Source of the DNA: Pammene aurita
Taxonomy: Eukaryota > Arthropoda > Insecta > Lepidoptera > Tortricidae
Assembly (NCBI GenBank): GCA_947086415.1
Contig: OX352296.1
Location: 23,944,748-24,008,747, forward strand
Length of the DNA stretch: 64,000 nt
Reading direction: 5' to 3'
The position numbers were made by a program, and so were the translations under genes. Below are positions 12,142 through 23,785 of the stretch, piece after piece. The notes under the pieces are model-generated. The model saw only the letters and a program-made list of their open reading frames with translations. It did not search any database and was not told the DNA's origin. Numbering within the stretch: the first letter of the stretch is position 1; every line of letters starts with the position of its first letter.

Positions 12142-12705
12142 TATTTAAAATGGAACTAAGTAAAAGTAATATGTAATTTAAAATCTGTTGTCTTGTTTGT
12201 GGGCGCACCAATATACACGATAGTCGACAATATCGGTGGCTCTCACCTCACAATGAAATAGTTACCTACTACCCAATGATTGTGTCATGTTTCAATTGTT
12301 TCATACAGAAATCTATTTGTTGACAAATTTTCTTAGTGTACATGTACTTTACCAAGTTCTCGTTTATTTCCAATGTGTCCATGGTTTTTAAAAAGACGTT
12401 AGGAAGTAGTTTTGCCAAAGATGTTTTATTTAGTATGTAAAGACCTACTCTTATACAATCATTTTATGAGAAGCTGTAGCTGTACTATTGTTCAATATAG
12501 ATATATAGAATGCAATTTTATGTGATTTAATGTGTTTTGTTTTTGTGTATGTATTCTCGATGCATGTGCCCACATATTTTCAAAAATTATGTTGTCTCGT
12601 AGTACCTATATAATCACTAACACCTAAAGTTTTACTTCGTTGCAATTAAATATATAACACTGTGATAAAGTAACAATTTTTTATTAAAGAAATACTACCT
12701 TTGTT
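12142..12705. other. AT-rich intergenic DNA, no gene seen
   Basis: Only short ORFs and AT-rich sequence are present. ATTAAA near 12684 could be a distal poly(A) signal of the LRR gene. Confidence 0.4.
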
Positions 12706-13150
12706 TTTATTTGTTTTATCTAAACTCATATTGTAAGTCCTCTAAAATGAGTTCAAAAACCGTAGGCAATGACCAGCATTACAACAAACGATTTCACTAT
12801 GATAAGTTTCTTATCTGTGGCAGTAATGTAATTTTAACTTTACATGCTCAAATATTGTTAAGTTATGAGTTTCAAATTTGGAACAGCTGTCAAATCCAAC
12901 ACAATTTCAATGGGTTTCTATTCTAGTATCCATAGATTTTATAATGTTGTCGATACGAAACGTCAGTACGATATATTTTTTGACATAAACCGCACGACAT
13001 TTTGATCTCGGATGTCATGAGAATAAGGACTTCGTTCGTTGGCTAATATTTAAAAAAAACTCGCGACAGAAGTTTGTACGGCCGCCATTTCTGATATCAA
13101 CTTGTCAGTTATTGTTTGTCGAAACATTTTTAATTGCGAAAATGTAAACG
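12706..13150. repeat. Part A interspersed repeat, copy 2 (inverted to copy 1)
   Basis: Reverse-complementary to 9579-10030 over about 440 bp, including CTTATCTGTGGCAGTAATG and AGAAGTTTGTACGGCCGCCA. It is cut off at its 3' side by the hAT end at 13159. Copies 1 and 2 bracket the last exon and 3' flank of the LRR gene as an inverted pair about 2.7 kb apart. Confidence 0.65.
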
Positions 13151-13403
13151 TTTACTATCAGGGGCGTATTTACCCTATGGCCAAGAGGACCATGGCCCGG
13201 GGCGGCAGGCTGCCAGGGGCGGCGCGAGCCGCCCCGTGTGGTTGATTCTGGGCGCCTTTTTCGATGCTGAACTTCGGTTAGGTACTGGCCCATAAGGCCT
13301 AAGAAAAAATAATTTTAAACAAACAATTTCAAAACGTTACAATCTAAATCAACACGAAGGGCGTTATTTTGTACTTATGCCGCCTTTCCATCTTTTTTTT
13401 TTA

Positions 13404-14395
13404 ATAATAATAATAATAAATTTTATTGCTTTCATGTTGATACAGATAGTCTTAAGTATAGTTTAAAACTAAGAACAACATGAGACCCCAGACAGGGTAT
13501 TGCAAATTTAAACACACAATAAAGCTATTACATAAAATAAAAAATATAGGAAAACATACTTAACTAATTATAATCCAATTATATACATATCAAGGCAAAT
13601 CTAACGGTATTTATGGTATTTGTTATCATCAAAATATTCTTGCAGCGAGTAGAAACACTTTTCTATTAGATATGTTTTTAGCTTCTGAACAAATTTTGCA
13701 TATTTGAGCTCTGCAGTTATTTCTTTAGGAAGATTATTGTATATTCTTATAGTCATTACATGGGGGCTCTTATTGCTCATTTGAAGGTTACTAGTAGGTA
13801 TGGCAAATTTATTATTATGTCTCAGATTTAAATCACTTAAATGGCGTTCTTTTGCTGTAGTATATAGAGCTGGTTGCTTGCGCACCAATTTACAGGCTTC
13901 CATAATATATAAACTGGGCAGTGTTAAAATCTTTAATTTTATGAAATGTGGTTTGCATGATTCTAAATTTTTTATATTTGTAAGAATTCTTATACACCTT
14001 TTTTGCACTATAAACAAATCCATTACGTCTGTACTATCCCCCCACAAAATTGTGCCATATTGAAGCCATGACTGGGTAAACGCATAATATGCATTTACTG
14101 CAGTTTTAAAGTTTATACTTGTTTTTATATTTCTTAACACATAACAAAATTTAGAGAGCTTTGTGCAAATTTTTTCTATATGAGATTTCCAATTAATATT
14201 TTCATCTATATTTATGCCAAGAAGGCAACTATTACTGGTTTCTTGAATTTTATTATTTAAGTATGTATAGTCTATTTCTATTGGTAGTCTTTGGTAGGGT
14301 CTAAATTGAATAAGATTCGTCTTATTTAGATTTAACTGTAAGTTGTGGTCTTCGAGCCAATTCGTAACGACATCTAGGATAGTGTTCATATTTTG
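13404..14395 (-). pseudogene. 5'-truncated LINE, reverse transcriptase C-terminus
   Basis: A 262-residue minus-strand frame (13601-14389) begins inside the RT after the YADD box: WLEDHNLQLNLNKTN, then KSHIEKICTKLSKFCYVLR, LQYGTILWGDS and PHVMTIRIYNNLPKEI. These are the thumb and C-terminal motifs of jockey-superfamily (CR1/L2-like) non-LTR elements, comparable to residues from about 690 on of the intact LINE at 28.7 kb. The tail reads (TTA)n on the minus strand (13404-13420). No endonuclease or palm domain remains, so it is inactive. Confidence 0.8.
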
Positions 14396-15285
14396 TACGA
14401 CTTCAACGTTACTCCGAGACGCGTGTTCCGATTTGAATAATTCTTTTTTTGTCTGAAAGGATATACTTCCAAGGTGGTCCCATATTAATCTGGTACTGTT
14501 CTGATGATGGGATCTATGAGGAATTGAGGGAACTCCTCAATTTTTAAAGGCACATGTATGGTGATTTGGGTGTTTTCTTAAGCATCTCGAGAGTTTTCTC
14601 TCGAAAACCACCAATTTGATGAAGTGGACCTGATAATGATGATTGTTTTGATGATAATGATGATGATTTTTTTAATGTAGGATGTTCAGCGATTACTCCG
14701 AGACCCGTGGTCCGATTTGAATAATTCTTTTTATGTTTGAAAGGATGTACTTCCAAAGTGGTCTCAAATGAATCTGGTGCTGTTCTGATGATGGAATCCA
14801 TGAGGAATTGAGGGAACTCCTCAATCTTTAAAGGCACATGTATGGCGATTTGAGTGTTTTCTTAAGAAACTCAAGCATTTCCTCTCGAAAATCACCAATT
14901 TGATGGAACGGACCTAATGATAAAGACCACATATGACATTTGGAACTTTCCTTAGGTAAGCGGGTGTATTATGAACTTTTTCTTATACGTCTTTACCGAT
15001 TATTCCGAGACCCGTTGTCCGATTTGAGTAATATTTTTATTGTTTATAAAGAGTTACCTCGAAAGTAGCCCCGTACTAATTTGGTTGGACCTGATGATGG
15101 GAATCCATGAGGGATTGAGGGAACTCTTAAATTTTAAAAGGCTCATGTATGGTGATTTGAGTGTATTTTTAAGCAACTCGAGTGTTTCCTCTCGAGAACT
15201 ACCAATTAGATGGAGAGGACCCGATAATGAAAACCGCATATGACATGTGGAGTCCCTTCCATAAATAGCTATTTGAATTGGGTAA
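14396..15285 (+). repeat. Three tandem ~290-bp monomers of the AACCGACTTC-linked repeat
   Basis: Units start near 14405, 14695 and 15000. Each runs TTACTCCGAGACxCGTxGTCCG, TCTGATGATGGGATCTATGA, GGAATTGAGGGAACTCCTCAA, then TGGTGATTTGxGTGTTTTCTTA, and ends with a CTCTCGAxAACCACCAATT block. Two more units are at 26090-26700. Short ORFs inside are repeat artefacts. From 15286 to 15653 there is no gene. Confidence 0.65.
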
Positions 15286-15653
15286 ACATTGTGTGAAAGA
15301 AGGAAGCAAATTTAGTTTATGTCGAAAGAGCTGATTGAGATCCCGAGAAAGCGTAGCAAAATATTCTACTAATTTATAAGCATGAGCGTAGCGAGGGCGT
15401 TTAAGGCACGAGGTGCAAATAGACCCGTACCGATAAATTATGAAGTTTCGATAATATTAAAGATGCTTATTATTCGCATACAGAGTTCAGGCCATCCAAC
15501 TTAGCTAATAATAATAATTTGTGTCATCCTAGGTTGTTGCGTAGGTAGAAACTTAGACATTTCTGCCATATTAATCAATGATATTTATTTACTTTAATTT
15601 TTTTTCTTGTTAACCCCTGTTAACAGTACAATAAAATATTAAAGTTATAAAAA

Positions 15654-16876
15654 TGCGATTTACAATGGCGCGCGTACTTTCTCGCTCGCACACCGCTACG
15701 GCACTCTTCACGGCCGCCGAGGTTCGCCGAGCGCCCGACCGGACCGAATAAAAGCCGCCGCCCGCGCAGTATTAATTCACTTGACTTAGCAAGCGAGCGC
15801 CTTAGCGATAGGTTCACCACTGTCCTTTGGCTAGTCTATCTAAGTCGGGAGTTTGATAGCTGCCTGCAGTCTTCTCCCTGACTTCCCTATATGTAGCCAA
15901 CGGCATGGCGACAGGTCCCGACTGTCCCTTGGCTTGTTACATCGGGAGGCACCCAACAAAATAACTACCCACTCGATTAGAGAACAAGTTGCATCTACCC
16001 GACATTTTGTTGTAAAGTACCTACAAGCAAGATGGGTCACTACGAAGAAAATAAAGAGGTAATCAGCGAGACATCTACAAAGGTGGTAGTGACAAATCAA
16101 ACTAAGAACCTGAAACTGATTTCATTCTTAGAAATAGCGACATCGTACAGAAGATTTATTCAGAACTTCGCCGAAATAGCAAGTCCATTAAAGAAAGTTC
16201 ACTGGAAATGGGACAATGAGCAGCAGAAATCTGATGAATCTCTGGAAACTGCACTTATGACGTCACCAATATTGAAACAAGCCGACTTTGAAGCAAATAC
16301 CGACGCCAGTAATTATGCTTTCGGAGCAGTTTCACTTCAGGGGGAGGGTGATCACGAACACCCTATTGAATATGCGAGTTGCCTGTACGGAGGAAGGCAA
16401 TACGAAGTCCTGGTACTCTCACGCAACGTCATCGAGCACCAGAGGGAGAGACTATAACAATACGAAGTCCTGGTACTCTCACGGAACGTCATCGAGCACC
16501 AGAGGGAGAGACTATAACAATATGAAGTCCTGGTACTCTCACGGGACGTCATCGAGCACCAGAGGGGGAGACTATAACAATGCGATTTACAACGGCGCGC
16601 GGGCTCGAATACTTTCTCGCTCGCACACCGCTACGGCACTCTTCACGGCCGCCGAGGTTCGCCGAGCGCCCGACCGGACCGAATAAAAGCCGCCGCCCGC
16701 GCAGTATTAATTCACTTCACTTAGCTAGCGACTGCCTTAGCGATAGGTCCACTACTGTCCTCTGGCTAGTCTGTCTGAGTCGGGAGTTTGATAGCTGCAT
16801 GCAGTCTTCTCCCTGACTTCCTAGGTGTAGCTAGTGCCCTGGCGATAGGTCCCGACTGTCCCTTGGCTTGTTGCAT
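15654..16876 (+). mobile_element. Internally deleted Ty3/gypsy retrotransposon with paired LTR-like repeats
   Basis: 15654-15948 and 16581-16876 are direct repeats (TGCGATTTACAAxGGCGCGC, GGACCGAATAAAAGCCGCCG, GTATTAATTCACTT, GGTCCCGACTGTCCCTTGGC), likely LTR parts with a TATA-like AATAAAAG. Between them, about 16120-16390 encodes a gypsy Pol fragment: SYRRFIQNFAEIASPL (end of RT connection) then TDASNYAFGAVSLQ and HPIEYAS (start of RNase H). Gag, protease, most of RT and integrase are absent. The two LTR-like copies diverge after about 295 bp. Confidence 0.65.
16399..16578 (+). repeat. Three tandem copies of a 60-bp unit inside the gypsy remnant
   Basis: The unit CAATACGAAGTCCTGGTACT...CTCACGxxACGTCATCGAGC...ACCAGAGGGxGAGACTATAA repeats at exactly 60-bp spacing (TA[C/T]GAAGTCC at 16401, 16461, 16521). 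The copies differ at only a few bases. The first copy ends the RNase H-like frame with TAA. Confidence 0.9.
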
Positions 16877-17176
16877 CGGGAGTGAACGTGCCCGACCTTG
16901 CCGTTCGCTCCACGGTATTAATTTAGTTAGGAAGAAACCAGTTTTGTATGAACGTCACGCAAGTTGTATGAAGTAGTTGTAATCACCTACAATCAATAAA
17001 TAGAGTAACGTTGACATTGGCGTTTCTGTTCCTACCTACCTGTTACAAAGTTATTAAAGTTTGCATCAATCGAGTCGTGTCCAGTGCGCCAAGCGACCTA
17101 GACGCATTGATGAGTAATTAAATAAATATTAATTGCGAAGTTAGCGCGGCCCGGCCGCTACTAGCGACTCGACACG

Positions 17177-18336
17177 ATGAGTGCCCTCAATCAGAGTCAA
17201 CCCGTCGTGAACGATTTCCTCGCCTTTCTGCAGCAGAAGGAGAAGATGCTGCTGGAAGAAAAGATGAATGCGGCAACCGCTGTCCAGTTCAGTTCGTGGG
17301 CATCGAGTTTCACCGTCGAAGACATCTGTGAAGCGAAGCAGGTGTTGTGCCAGACCCTTGGGATCGTCGCACATATGTACCTCACCGGAAGGGGGATGAA
17401 ACCGGGACGAAGACCCTTGCGGATATTATGAAAATCCTGAAGGAGTATCAAGAGCGGATTCCGGAGTTTGTGGCGACGGATGCCTCTATCCTGCCGACCC
17501 ATGTTCCGGATAATATCGACGTTCGCTGCTTGTTTAAGGACATCGTGGCCCTTAAAACGAGTTTAGCAGAAATTATTTTGAAATTTGAAGCGGCCCAAGT
17601 CACTATTGCCGAGTTACGCAACGAAGTCAATAGTTTGCGAAATGCTCCAACTCGGTCGGCGGAATCAAATTTCAAGAGCGATGACCGACCCGCTACTATA
17701 AACGCGGAGTCTGTCAGTTTGCGTGTTGCTGACGCTGTAAAATGTGCCGCACCCGCCGCTGCACCGCCCGCGCGCCCCTCGCGTGTGCGGCCGCCTACTG
17801 TTTCTAAATCACGTCAGCGTGCTTATGCTGACGTTGCCGGTCAGCCAGTCGCAGCTTACCGGGCCTCCTCGCCTTCTAAGGCGTGGGTAGTACGGGTTCC
17901 CGATAAGGAAAACTCCTCCCGCACCAATGTGGATAAGGAGGGATTCACACTGGTGGAACGGAAGCGCAAGGCGTGCAGGGCGCCCCGCAAGACTCTGTGT
18001 GGCACTGCCGAGCCGGCTAATTCTGGACTTCGGATTGCGACACCGAGTAAGGCGCTCTACGTGTCGCGCTTGCATTACTCCGCCGTGGCCGACGATGTGG
18101 TGGAGTACGTCCGCCGGAAGACTGGCAACTCGTTGAGGGTGCACCAGCTGCGGTCCCGCCATTACGTGCACTTCAGCTCGTTTGTGGTGCGCGTGCCGCG
18201 ACCGTTGCAGGACACGATAGCGAATGCTGACTTCTGGCCGAAGGGTGTTGTGTTTCGGCAGTTCCGGGGCACTCTACCGAATCCTACACCAGATCAGACG
18301 GCGCAACGGAGCCACGCAGTTACGTCGCCTAAATAA
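17177..18336 (+). pseudogene. TE ORF1/Gag-like protein, frameshifted
   Basis: Two overlapping frames make one product. 17177-17350 starts MSALNQSQPVVNDFLAF; from about 17347 the other frame continues (KGDETGTKTLADIMKILKE through HAVTSPK at 18336). Visible parts are an N-terminal helical domain, a short coiled coil (FKDIVALKTSLAEIILKFEA), an Ala/Pro/Ser-rich basic linker, GFTLVERKRK, and a C-terminal RRM-like domain (ALYVSRLHYSAVADDVVEYV... VVFRQFRG). This layout is found in proteins linked to lepidopteran retroelements. No zinc knuckle is seen. The 3' flank ends in an A-rich TAAATAAAATAAAATAAAAA tract (18420-18440), as expected of reverse-transcribed copies. GC content and codon use differ sharply from the surroundings. 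It could also be a domesticated or multicopy host gene, but the frameshift argues for a dead copy. Confidence 0.55.
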
Positions 18337-18440
18337 ACTAGTTATAAATATTTTTCTGTATATTTTTGTAGTTCGCAGTGCATTGGTTTTATTACTGTAA
18401 TACTGTGTAACTTATTTGAATAAATAAAATAAAATAAAAA

Positions 18441-19019
18441 AATCAATATTTTTATTAAAGCGTATCGAAACAATGTTTGAAATTTGTGTCATTATAATCA
18501 ATGGATTATTTTTATTTTTCAGGATAAAAACTTGTTTTGCGTAAAGGGCATGCGCGGGGAAGGGTAAGGCGCGTTCGGAGTTCATGTGCCGACCAGGCTG
18601 CCTAGCGGCTCGTTTGTTTTCTATTATTACTCTATACATACATATAGTAATAGTAATAATAAGTGCGACAAAGACAAATAGCGATTTTTCAGTCGCTCTT
18701 CTTTATTGTTCATAGTAAAGAAAGCAATAATAAAAAACTTAAGTAAGTTAAGGATAAATAATGGTGATATAACGTATGACTACACCGTAGTCCATAAGGG
18801 ACTGCAACGGCGGATCTGTGTGCCACGGTAAACCTAGTTTACCATTTAAACAGTATTCTGGCAAATTGTCACAGATAAATTATAACTAATAAATATGTAA
18901 TATATGCATCAAGGCGGTTTGTTTACAGAGTGGCTATCGTGAAACGCGAAAATCGAAATATCGTTATTTGCCTCTCGGTTGGACTAGCAAAGGGCCGGGC
19001 TGGACTTAATAAATTTTTC
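18441..19019. other. No gene seen; AT-rich spacer within the hAT shell
   Basis: Only short ORFs. A block near 18940-18990 (GAAACGCGAAAATCGAAATA) may be a degraded MITE. Nothing firm. Confidence 0.3.
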
Positions 19020-20172
19020 ATCAGTGTGATGTCATAATAAGGCTATGTTTTTATTAACTTATCGTATATAACACATAAAAATAAGCAACTTTTCTCTTTT
19101 CTTTAACACATTTTTTTAACTCAATAATTTCGAAGTTATGGGGCCCTGAAGGTTAAGTACAATTTGGACTATTTTCGTTGGAATGGTGTCATTATGACAC
19201 ATACTTTATTTTGTAGAATGTGTTAAAATAAGCAAGTTTTATAAGACACATTTTTTTTACCCAAAAACTTCGAAGTTACCGGACTTTGAAGATTGACTAC
19301 ATGGACTAATTTGGACTTAAAAAATAAAATGGCGACGGGGTATCATTATAACGTGTACTTTTAATGATTTTTTCCGTATAGAATACGCTAAAATAAGCGT
19401 CTTTTATTTGAAAAACTTTTCCCTAAAATCAAAAATGGCCGAGATAATGGACTTTAAACTTGTACATAATTTGGACTTCGAAAAAAAAACCCGCGATGGG
19501 GTATCATCATAAAGTATACTTTTTATGATTTTCACGTATATAATACGCTAAAATAAGCGTGTTTTATTCGAAAAACTTTGGTCTAAAATCAAAAATGGCC
19601 GAGATAATGGACTTTGAACTTGCATATAATTTAGACCTCGAAAAAAAACCATCTACGGGACTTCATTATAACGTGTACTTTTTATGATTATTCCGTATAG
19701 AATATGCTAAAATAAGCGTGTTTTATTTGAAAAACTTTTCTCTAAAATCAAAAATGGCCGAGATAATGGACTTTGAACTTGTATATCCCGATAAACGTCA
19801 TTAAAACGTGTACTTTTTGTGATTTTTTCGTATAAAATAAGTTAAAATAAGCGTGTTTCATTTCACAAGTTTTTCTCTAAAATCAAAAATGGCAGAGATA
19901 ATGGACTTTGAACTTGTATATAATTTGGACTTCAAAAAAAATACCATCGAAGGGACGTTATTATAACTTTTCTCTCAAATCAAAAATGGCTGAGATAATG
20001 GACTTTGTACTTGAATATTATTTGGATTTCGAAAAAAACCATCGACGGGACGTCATTATAACATGTACTTTTTATGATTTTTCCATATAGAATACGTAAA
20101 AATAAGCGTGTTTTATTATAAAAACTTTGCTCTAAAATCAAAAATGGCCGAGATAATGGACTCTGAACTTGT
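19020..20172 (+). repeat. Degenerate ~160-bp tandem satellite
   Basis: The anchor AAAAATGGC(C/T/A)GAGATAATGG occurs near 19431, 19591, 19750, 19884, 19980 and 20140. Spacings are about 160, 159, 134, 96 and 160, so two monomers carry internal deletions. Other shared words are AAAATAAGCGTGTTTTATT, ACGTGTACTTTTTATGATT and TAATTTGGACTTCGAAAAAA. Two more diverged units precede them (19090-19400). The array shows higher divergence at its left edge. Confidence 0.8.
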
Positions 20173-20174
20173 TG

Positions 20175-20275
20175 CTCCTTTTTGTAAAGGGTCGGCAACT
20201 CTGGTGTTGCAGGCATCCATATGCTACTGCTTACCATCTGGCGGGCCTTACTTGTTTGCCACGTTATAAAAAAAA
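20175..20275 (+). mobile_element. LINE/SINE 3'-tail fragment with A-run
   Basis: TTTGTAAAGGGTCGGCAACTC followed by GGTGTTGCAGGCATCCAT, CTTACCATCTGGCGGGCC and ATAAAAAAAAAGAG has the form of a common lepidopteran non-LTR retrotransposon 3' end. It is about 100 bp and 5'-truncated. Confidence 0.5.
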
Positions 20276-20349
20276 AGAGTGAAATAAGAATACAATAAAA
20301 CAAAATAAACGGAATAAAAACAGAATCAATACAAAATGACAAAATACAG

Positions 20350-22510
20350 ACGAAAATAAAACAAAAGTAAAAAAAAAAAATACGTTAGTGTCGTGGAACA
20401 ATCGGTTGGAACGAAGTAATATTATTTAATTATTGAAATTTTGTAGCGCGGGGAGGCGAGGGACGAAGACGAAAAGCCGTGGATGGTAAACACAGTTTAA
20501 TACGGGACGAGATATAGGTACATGGAGCTAACTTGACTTAGACCTAGGCTTTCCAGTGCTTACTAGCCGCGTAAGACCTATCTAGGTAGACGCTTACGTT
20601 TCTAGCAAGACCGCGCTAAGAGTGACGACACTAAAATGCTCAATCAAAGGTTGGGTCATATAGCGTGCGTACTCATATAGCTCCTGCGAATCTCAAACAA
20701 ACCTCGGACAGTCCCCGAGGGTCATGTTTCTACGATGAACTACCGTTGGCGCGTTCTATCTCGATCGCGGCGCCATCTTTTGGCGACCGGTGAAACCACT
20801 ATCCGCGGTGTAGTTAGTATATCTGTACATCGATCCAGCGGTTGCGCTTGCACCGTGCGCGCCTTGCGCGCGCAGCTATTAGCCGCTAGATGTCTCGAGT
20901 AGTTGTGGTGTTACAACTCTCCCCCTCTGTCCACGAAGTCGACCCGACGAGTGAGACAGGAGTGATTGAAATAAATTGGTTGAGGTGAGTGTAGGGTATT
21001 CTCACCCTCCCCCTCGACTAGAGGTACATTGACTAGAATAATTTGTGAAGAAGTTGACGCAGAAGATTATGGGTAGAGTGTGTAGTCAACACTATCGAGC
21101 TCACACTCTTTATCATTATCCTGGAGACTGCTTCTCGGCAGCTGAGAAAACAGCATGCACTTGCTTCTGACGAAAGAGACTATGAGAAGAGCGTGTAGTC
21201 AACAAAATCGAGCTAACACTCTTAAACGCAAACGCGTTGCAATATTTGGCCACGTGGTCACGTCGTTCTTGACACATAGCCGCCAAACTCCAGCTTCACC
21301 TTTCAACAGCAAAGAAAGTTCGATTAGGGCTGTCACGTCATATTCGACAAAGCTCTCTTCATAGAGCGACACAACAGGCAACCTCTCCAGGAGCCGTGAG
21401 AATTGCTCTGGTGACAACATCTTTTGTTGGTTCGTTGGTTTCCTTCTGAAGGTTGTAACTCGTCCTGAGCGCGTAACCAGAAAAGATGGACTTTTAATCT
21501 TCGATGACTCGCCCCTTCCGGTCATGAAAGTTGTAGGTCGGTCGTCTAGCGTAGCGTAGCTCGTAGTACGCCGGTGACGTCACGTTTCGTAGCACCACGA
21601 TGACGTAACGGATCCCGTAGCACCACGATGACGTCACGCGTAGACGGGCCCCACGTTGGGCGCCACTGTAGAGCGGGGTGGCGGGGGACGAAGACGAAAA
21701 GCCGTGGATCGGTAAACACAGTTTAATACGGGACGAGATATACATGGAACTAACTTGACTTGGACCTAGGCTTTCCAGTGCTTACTAGCCGCGTAAGACC
21801 TATCTAGGTAGACGCTTACGTTTCTAGCAAGACCGCGCTAAGAGTGACGACACTAAAATGCTCAATCAAAGGTTGGGTCATATAGCGTGCGTACTCATAT
21901 AGCTCCTGCGAATCTCAAACAAACCTCGGACAGTCCCCGAGGGTCATGTTTCTACGATGAACTACCGTTGGCGCGTTCTATCTCGATCGCGGCGCCATCT
22001 TTTGGCGACCGGTGAAACCACTATCCGCGGTGTAGTTAGTATATCTGTACATCGATCCAGCGGTTGCGCTTGCACCGTGCGCGCCTTGCGCGCGCAGCTA
22101 TTAGCCGCTAGATGTCTCGAGTAGTTGTGGTGTTACAATTTTTGAATATTTTTGAAATTTTGAAATTTTGAAATTTTAGAAATTTTAGAAATTTTAGAAA
22201 TTTGTGAAATTTTTGAATTTTATGATTTTTTTGAAATTTTTGAAATTTTTGAAAATTATGATTTCTTTGAAATTTTTGAAAAATTTGAAATTCAATTTTT
22301 TAACTTGACTTTTTTCACTTTGTCACTTCTCACTTTCACTTTCACTTCACTTCACTTTATTCTATTTTTAATTTTTTTTATTTCATTCCATTTCACGTTT
22401 CTCAATGCTTTTTGGTGGCGGTCACGTGACTTTTTTTCGCCTAGCCCCCCCATCCGCGAACCGTCCGATAAGGAACTTCGTTCCAATAAAATAGAACTAA
22501 ATAAAAATTA
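20350..22510 (+). repeat. Dispersed repeat with GAAATTTTT minisatellite, split by an LTR element
   Basis: 20350-20441 plus 22138-22510 together match the reverse complement of 34625-35060. Shared parts are TACGTTAGTGTCGTGGAACA, the (T)GAAATTTTT array, the CACTTTCACTTCACTTCACT block, CGGTCACGTGACTTTTTTTC, GCCTAGCC and CGCGAACCGTCCGATAAG. The LTR element at 20442-22137 interrupts it. Confidence 0.7.
20442..22137 (-). mobile_element. Short LTR retrotransposon with tRNA-Lys-type primer site
   Basis: Two LTRs, 20442-20915 (474 bp) and 21667-22137 (471 bp), are about 98% alike by eye, begin TGTAG and end TTACA, and are flanked by ATTT target duplications (20438-20441, 22138-22141). On the minus strand an 18-base primer site TGGCGCCCAACGTGGGGC (21648-21665) lies one base after the 5' LTR. 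It is the known complement of tRNA-Lys(1,2) 3' ends. A polypurine tract (GGACAGAGGGGGAGAG, 20917-20932) precedes the 3' LTR. The 751-bp interior has no pol; a 108-residue minus-strand frame (21199-21525) is not recognised. It is therefore a non-autonomous, fairly recent element, most likely Ty3/gypsy because of the 4-bp duplication. Confidence 0.88.
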
Positions 22511-22996
22511 TACGTTGCTTTTTCTACCCATAATTCACGATGCTTGAAATCTTCGAAAATGTACTCAACAGTCTAGTCAAAACACAAACAAAGCGGCTAC
22601 CGCTTAAAAGGTACGTATTGGCGAGACACGCACGAGTTCATTGCCCTACTCGCCGGCTTCCCGCGACTCGCTCCTCCGCTCAGTTCCTTTGTCGAGTATG
22701 TCAGCTTTATCACCCCGCGCGCGCCTCCGTGAGCAAGTACCTACATCGTAACAGCTAAGATGCCAGCGCCTGGTTGACCCATGGATTAGCTTGTTAAGAA
22801 GCGAGCCGGGGGTCTACTTCTAGTGGTCACTACAGAAGTAAGCCGAACAGGCGTACCATAATTTATTTAATCTGTGCCAAATGTTATTGTTACTTCGAAT
22901 TGGATAATTACACTAACAATTAGAAATAAGTTATTGTATTACTAACATGCCTATGGGCCTATGAGCCTGAAATAAATAATTGAATTGAAAAATAAA
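22511..22996 (+). other. Unassigned sequence ending in a LINE-like tail
   Basis: Most of the stretch has no recognisable gene. The end, GAGCCTGAAATAAATAATTG followed by AATTGAAAAATAAAGG (22960-22998), resembles 3' termini of lepidopteran non-LTR elements. There is no support for a coding gene. Confidence 0.35.
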
Positions 22997-23785
22997 GGTC
23001 ACGCGCTATAGTTAAGAAGATTTCCTCTGAACGCAAATATTGTTTCTGTTTAATTTTAGACGAAATATCATTGATGAAAGTGACACAAATTGAAATATCT
23101 ACTTTAAAATCCCTTTTTGATTATTAGAATGTGAACTCTGATGACTTTAATAATTTATTAAAACGATAACAGCCTAAAAAAACGAAATTACCAAGAAACT
23201 TAAATTTTCATTGCTTAATTTGACACATATTGATTTTATTGACATATTTTGAGGTGATGATATAGTTAATCCTTATTTTATGAACTCTAATTTTTTATAC
23301 GTAGTTTTTTAGCGTTGTCATACTATATCAAATTGCACTCGACGTAAATGACACAAACTAGTTTTGTACAACAATAAAACTGTTCTAAATACAAAACAGT
23401 TATATTTTCTAACTCTAATATTCTTTTGCTCAAGTCATGGCAAGCTAAAAAAGTTAACCTCAAATTATTGAATTACAAAAAAAGCACCAATTGAATATGA
23501 CACAAAACGCACTGAAAGATTCTCATGTACACACTGTATTTCCAACTTCAATAATAAGTGACTTTAGAATTTTCGAAACTTAACCCTCAAAATATTGCCA
23601 ACCAGACGGGACTACGTCAATCTCGTGTGGCACATACAACTCTTCACCTCAGCCTTCACACCGACTACATCTGCATCGCTGACCGACTGCACCGCGCACC
23701 CTCGGGTTTTGATATCCACCTCAATCAGACTAGTGATACCTATTACGAATATTTTATTTTATATGCGTCCTAAACGCGGGGGGTG
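22997..23785. other. AT-rich DNA, no gene seen
   Basis: Short ORFs only (such as 23558-23773) with no motif. TGACACAAA-like words recur irregularly; no tandem structure. Confidence 0.3.
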
